Shown: positions 4,698-6,017 of the stretch, piece by piece
How the letters are laid out: each line of letters begins with the position of its first letter
Position numbering within the stretch: position 1 is the stretch's first letter
Origin: Flavobacteriales bacterium UBA5871
GTDB lineage: Bacteria > Bacteroidota > Bacteroidia > Flavobacteriales_D > Crocinitomicaceae
NCBI GenBank assembly: GCA_002432085.1
Contig: DJFN01000251.1
Coordinates: forward strand, 13,276 to 19,292
Length of the DNA: 6,017 nt
Direction: 5' to 3'
The notes under the pieces: model-generated
The model's database searches: none
What the model saw: the letters and a program-made list of their open reading frames with translations, nothing else
What the model was told of the DNA's origin: nothing
Made by a program: the position numbers and the translations under genes

Positions 4698-6017
4698 TTA
4701 CAATGAGCGTACGGCTTCCTTGAACTGATTTCCGCGGTCTTCGTAGTTTTCGAACAGGTCGAAGCTCGCACATGCAGGTGAAAGCAGAACCGTTTCCTCT
4801 TTTTTCGCCAGGCGGTAACCGTAAGCAACGGCTTCCATAGCCGAGCTGGCCTCCACGATCGTTTCCACCACTCCGGAGAAGGTGTCGATGATCTTGCGGT
4901 TGTCTTTGCCCAGGCAAATGATCGCTTTCACTTTTTCCTTCACCAGCTCGAGCAGCTCGGTGTAGTCGTTGCCTTTATCGACGCCGCCCACGATCCATAC
5001 CGTAGGATGTTCCATGCTTTCGAGCGCAAACCACGTAGAGTTCACATTCGTCGCTTTGGAATCGTTGATAAATTCAATTCCGCACACCTTGGCTACGAAT
5101 TCCAGTCGGTGTTCCACATTTACAAAGTCGGACAGACTTTCGCGCACTATTTCCTTGCGGATATCCAGCAGACGACCGGTGATTCCGGATGCCAGCGAGT
5201 TTTGGGTATTGTGCTTCCCCTTCAGAGCTAGTTCGTGAATAGACATAGAGAATTGATTGTTGTTAACGTTTATGATGAGTTGCTTGTTTGCTGTATAACC
5301 GCCCTTTTCGAGCGTTTTTGTGAGCGAGAACGGATACTGCTGCGCAGCGATCGTCCGCCCGGCGATTTCTTTCATGATCAGCGCGTCGTCTGCATTGAAA
5401 ATGAAATAGTCGGCTTCTGTCTGGTTTTGCAGGATGCGAAATTTCGAGTTCACGTAGAGCTGCATGTTGTATTCGTAGCGGTCGAGGTGATCCGGCGTGA
5501 TGTTCGTCAGGATCGCGATCTCGGCCTTGAAATCTTCCATATCGTCGAGCTGGAACGAGCTGAGCTCCAACACGTAGATTTCCTTGTCTTCCAGCGCCAC
5601 CTGCTTCGCGAAGCTGTAGCCCACGTTGCCCGCCAGTCCTACGTTCATCCCGGCTTTCGTCAGCATGTGGTGAATGAGCATCGTGGTCGTCGTTTTGCCG
5701 TTGCTGCCCGTGATGCACACCTTTTTCGCCGTCGTGAAGTAGCCTGCGAATTCGATCTCTGAAACGACCTTGATTCCTTTTTCGCGAATGGCTTTCATCA
5801 CCGGCGCTTTTTCCGGAATGCCCGGCGATTTCACCACGATATCGGCCGCCAGAATGCGTTCCATCGAATGCGCGCCCTGCTCCCACTCCAGTCCGTGTTC
5901 GTCAAGCTCCTGCTGAAACGACGGCTTGATCGTGCCGAAATCGGAAACGAACACGGACGCACCTTTCACTTTCGCGAGGATGGCCGCTCCGACACCGCTT
6001 TCGCCGGCGCCCAGGAT
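4698..6017 (-). CDS. murD: UDP-N-acetylmuramoyl-L-alanine--D-glutamate ligase MurD (5' end outside window)
   Basis: Cytoplasmic ligase that adds D-glutamate to UDP-MurNAc-L-Ala using ATP. The open frame runs to the window edge, and 439 residues are visible. The first is already inside the Rossmann motif (ILGAGESGVG, 1-10), so only a handful of N-terminal residues are missing; an internal GTG at 5969 is not the true start. Landmarks, numbered from the edge: P-loop GSNGKTTTT (104-112), LELSSFQLD (150-158), TNITPDHLDRY (171-181), K192 in NSKFRIL (matching the carbamylated lysine of E. coli MurD K198), GKHNTQNSLAS (267-277), then the C-terminal domain with HRLE (303-306), NDSKATN (318-324), GGVDKG (344-349) and SPACASFDLF (413-422). 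All expected functional motifs are intact. The stop is six bases before the next start, so the two genes are surely co-transcribed. Confidence 0.97.
   Translation of the reverse strand: MLGAGESGVGAAILAKVKGASVFVSDFGTIKPSFQQELDEHGLEWEQGAHSMERILAADIVVKSPGIPEKAPVMKAIREKGIKVVSEIEFAGYFTTAKKVCITGSNGKTTTTMLIHHMLTKAGMNVGLAGNVGYSFAKQVALEDKEIYVLELSSFQLDDMEDFKAEIAILTNITPDHLDRYEYNMQLYVNSKFRILQNQTEADYFIFNADDALIMKEIAGRTIAAQQYPFSLTKTLEKGGYTANKQLIINVNNNQFSMSIHELALKGKHNTQNSLASGITGRLLDIRKEIVRESLSDFVNVEHRLEFVAKVCGIEFINDSKATNVNSTWFALESMEHPTVWIVGGVDKGNDYTELLELVKEKVKAIICLGKDNRKIIDTFSGVVETIVEASSAMEAVAYGYRLAKKEETVLLSPACASFDLFENYEDRGNQFKEAVRSL

Noticed and set aside
5263..5886. 207-codon minus-strand frame inside murD
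   Set aside because: Out of frame with MurD, whose motifs are intact across the same bases. The product is an R/G/H-rich artefact.
5948..5969. GTG at 5969 as the murD start
   Set aside because: The frame stays open to the window edge and encodes the conserved ILGAGESGVG nucleotide-binding motif, so the real start lies beyond position 6017.

Overview
This window is a piece of a dcw (division and cell wall) cluster, read entirely on the minus strand. In transcription order (high to low coordinates) it holds murD (5' end cut by the window edge), a small unnamed gene, ftsW, murG, murC and the first third of ftsQ (cut by the other edge). No gene on the plus strand is supported. No tRNA, rRNA, CRISPR array, insertion sequence or phage gene is visible.

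The organism is most likely a member of the Bacteroidota. Signs are the order murD-ftsW-murG-murC-ftsQ with no ddl or murB between murC and ftsQ, protein sequences that look like that phylum, starts that mostly lack a Shine-Dalgarno motif but can follow A-rich leaders, and a C-rich/G-rich intergenic palindrome of a kind I associate with that phylum. Base composition is close to balanced. A flavobacterial or Crocinitomicaceae-like lineage is possible, but I cannot settle it from the sequence.

Layout: murD and the small gene are 6 bases apart. The small gene and ftsW share an ATGA stop/start overlap, as do murC and ftsQ. murG stands apart, with about 100 non-coding bases on each side. The upstream gap (2943-3048) has a perfect 14-bp palindrome, a T tract and the only convincing Shine-Dalgarno-like motif in the window. 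The downstream gap (1738-1838) has a large imperfect inverted repeat made of two related G/C-rich modules, then a purine tract directly before murC.

The genes cover successive peptidoglycan steps. MurC and MurD add the first two residues of the stem peptide to UDP-MurNAc. MurG makes lipid II at the inner face of the membrane. FtsW polymerises lipid II at the septum, and FtsQ helps to assemble the division machine.

The most interesting item is the 156-residue protein between murD and ftsW. Read side by side with the adjacent MurD, it follows the MurD C-terminal domain almost from end to end, yet it has lost the catalytic and ligand-binding motifs. It looks like an ancient, degenerate, free-standing copy of the Mur-ligase C-terminal domain kept inside the operon, possibly a pseudoenzyme partner of the Mur ligases.
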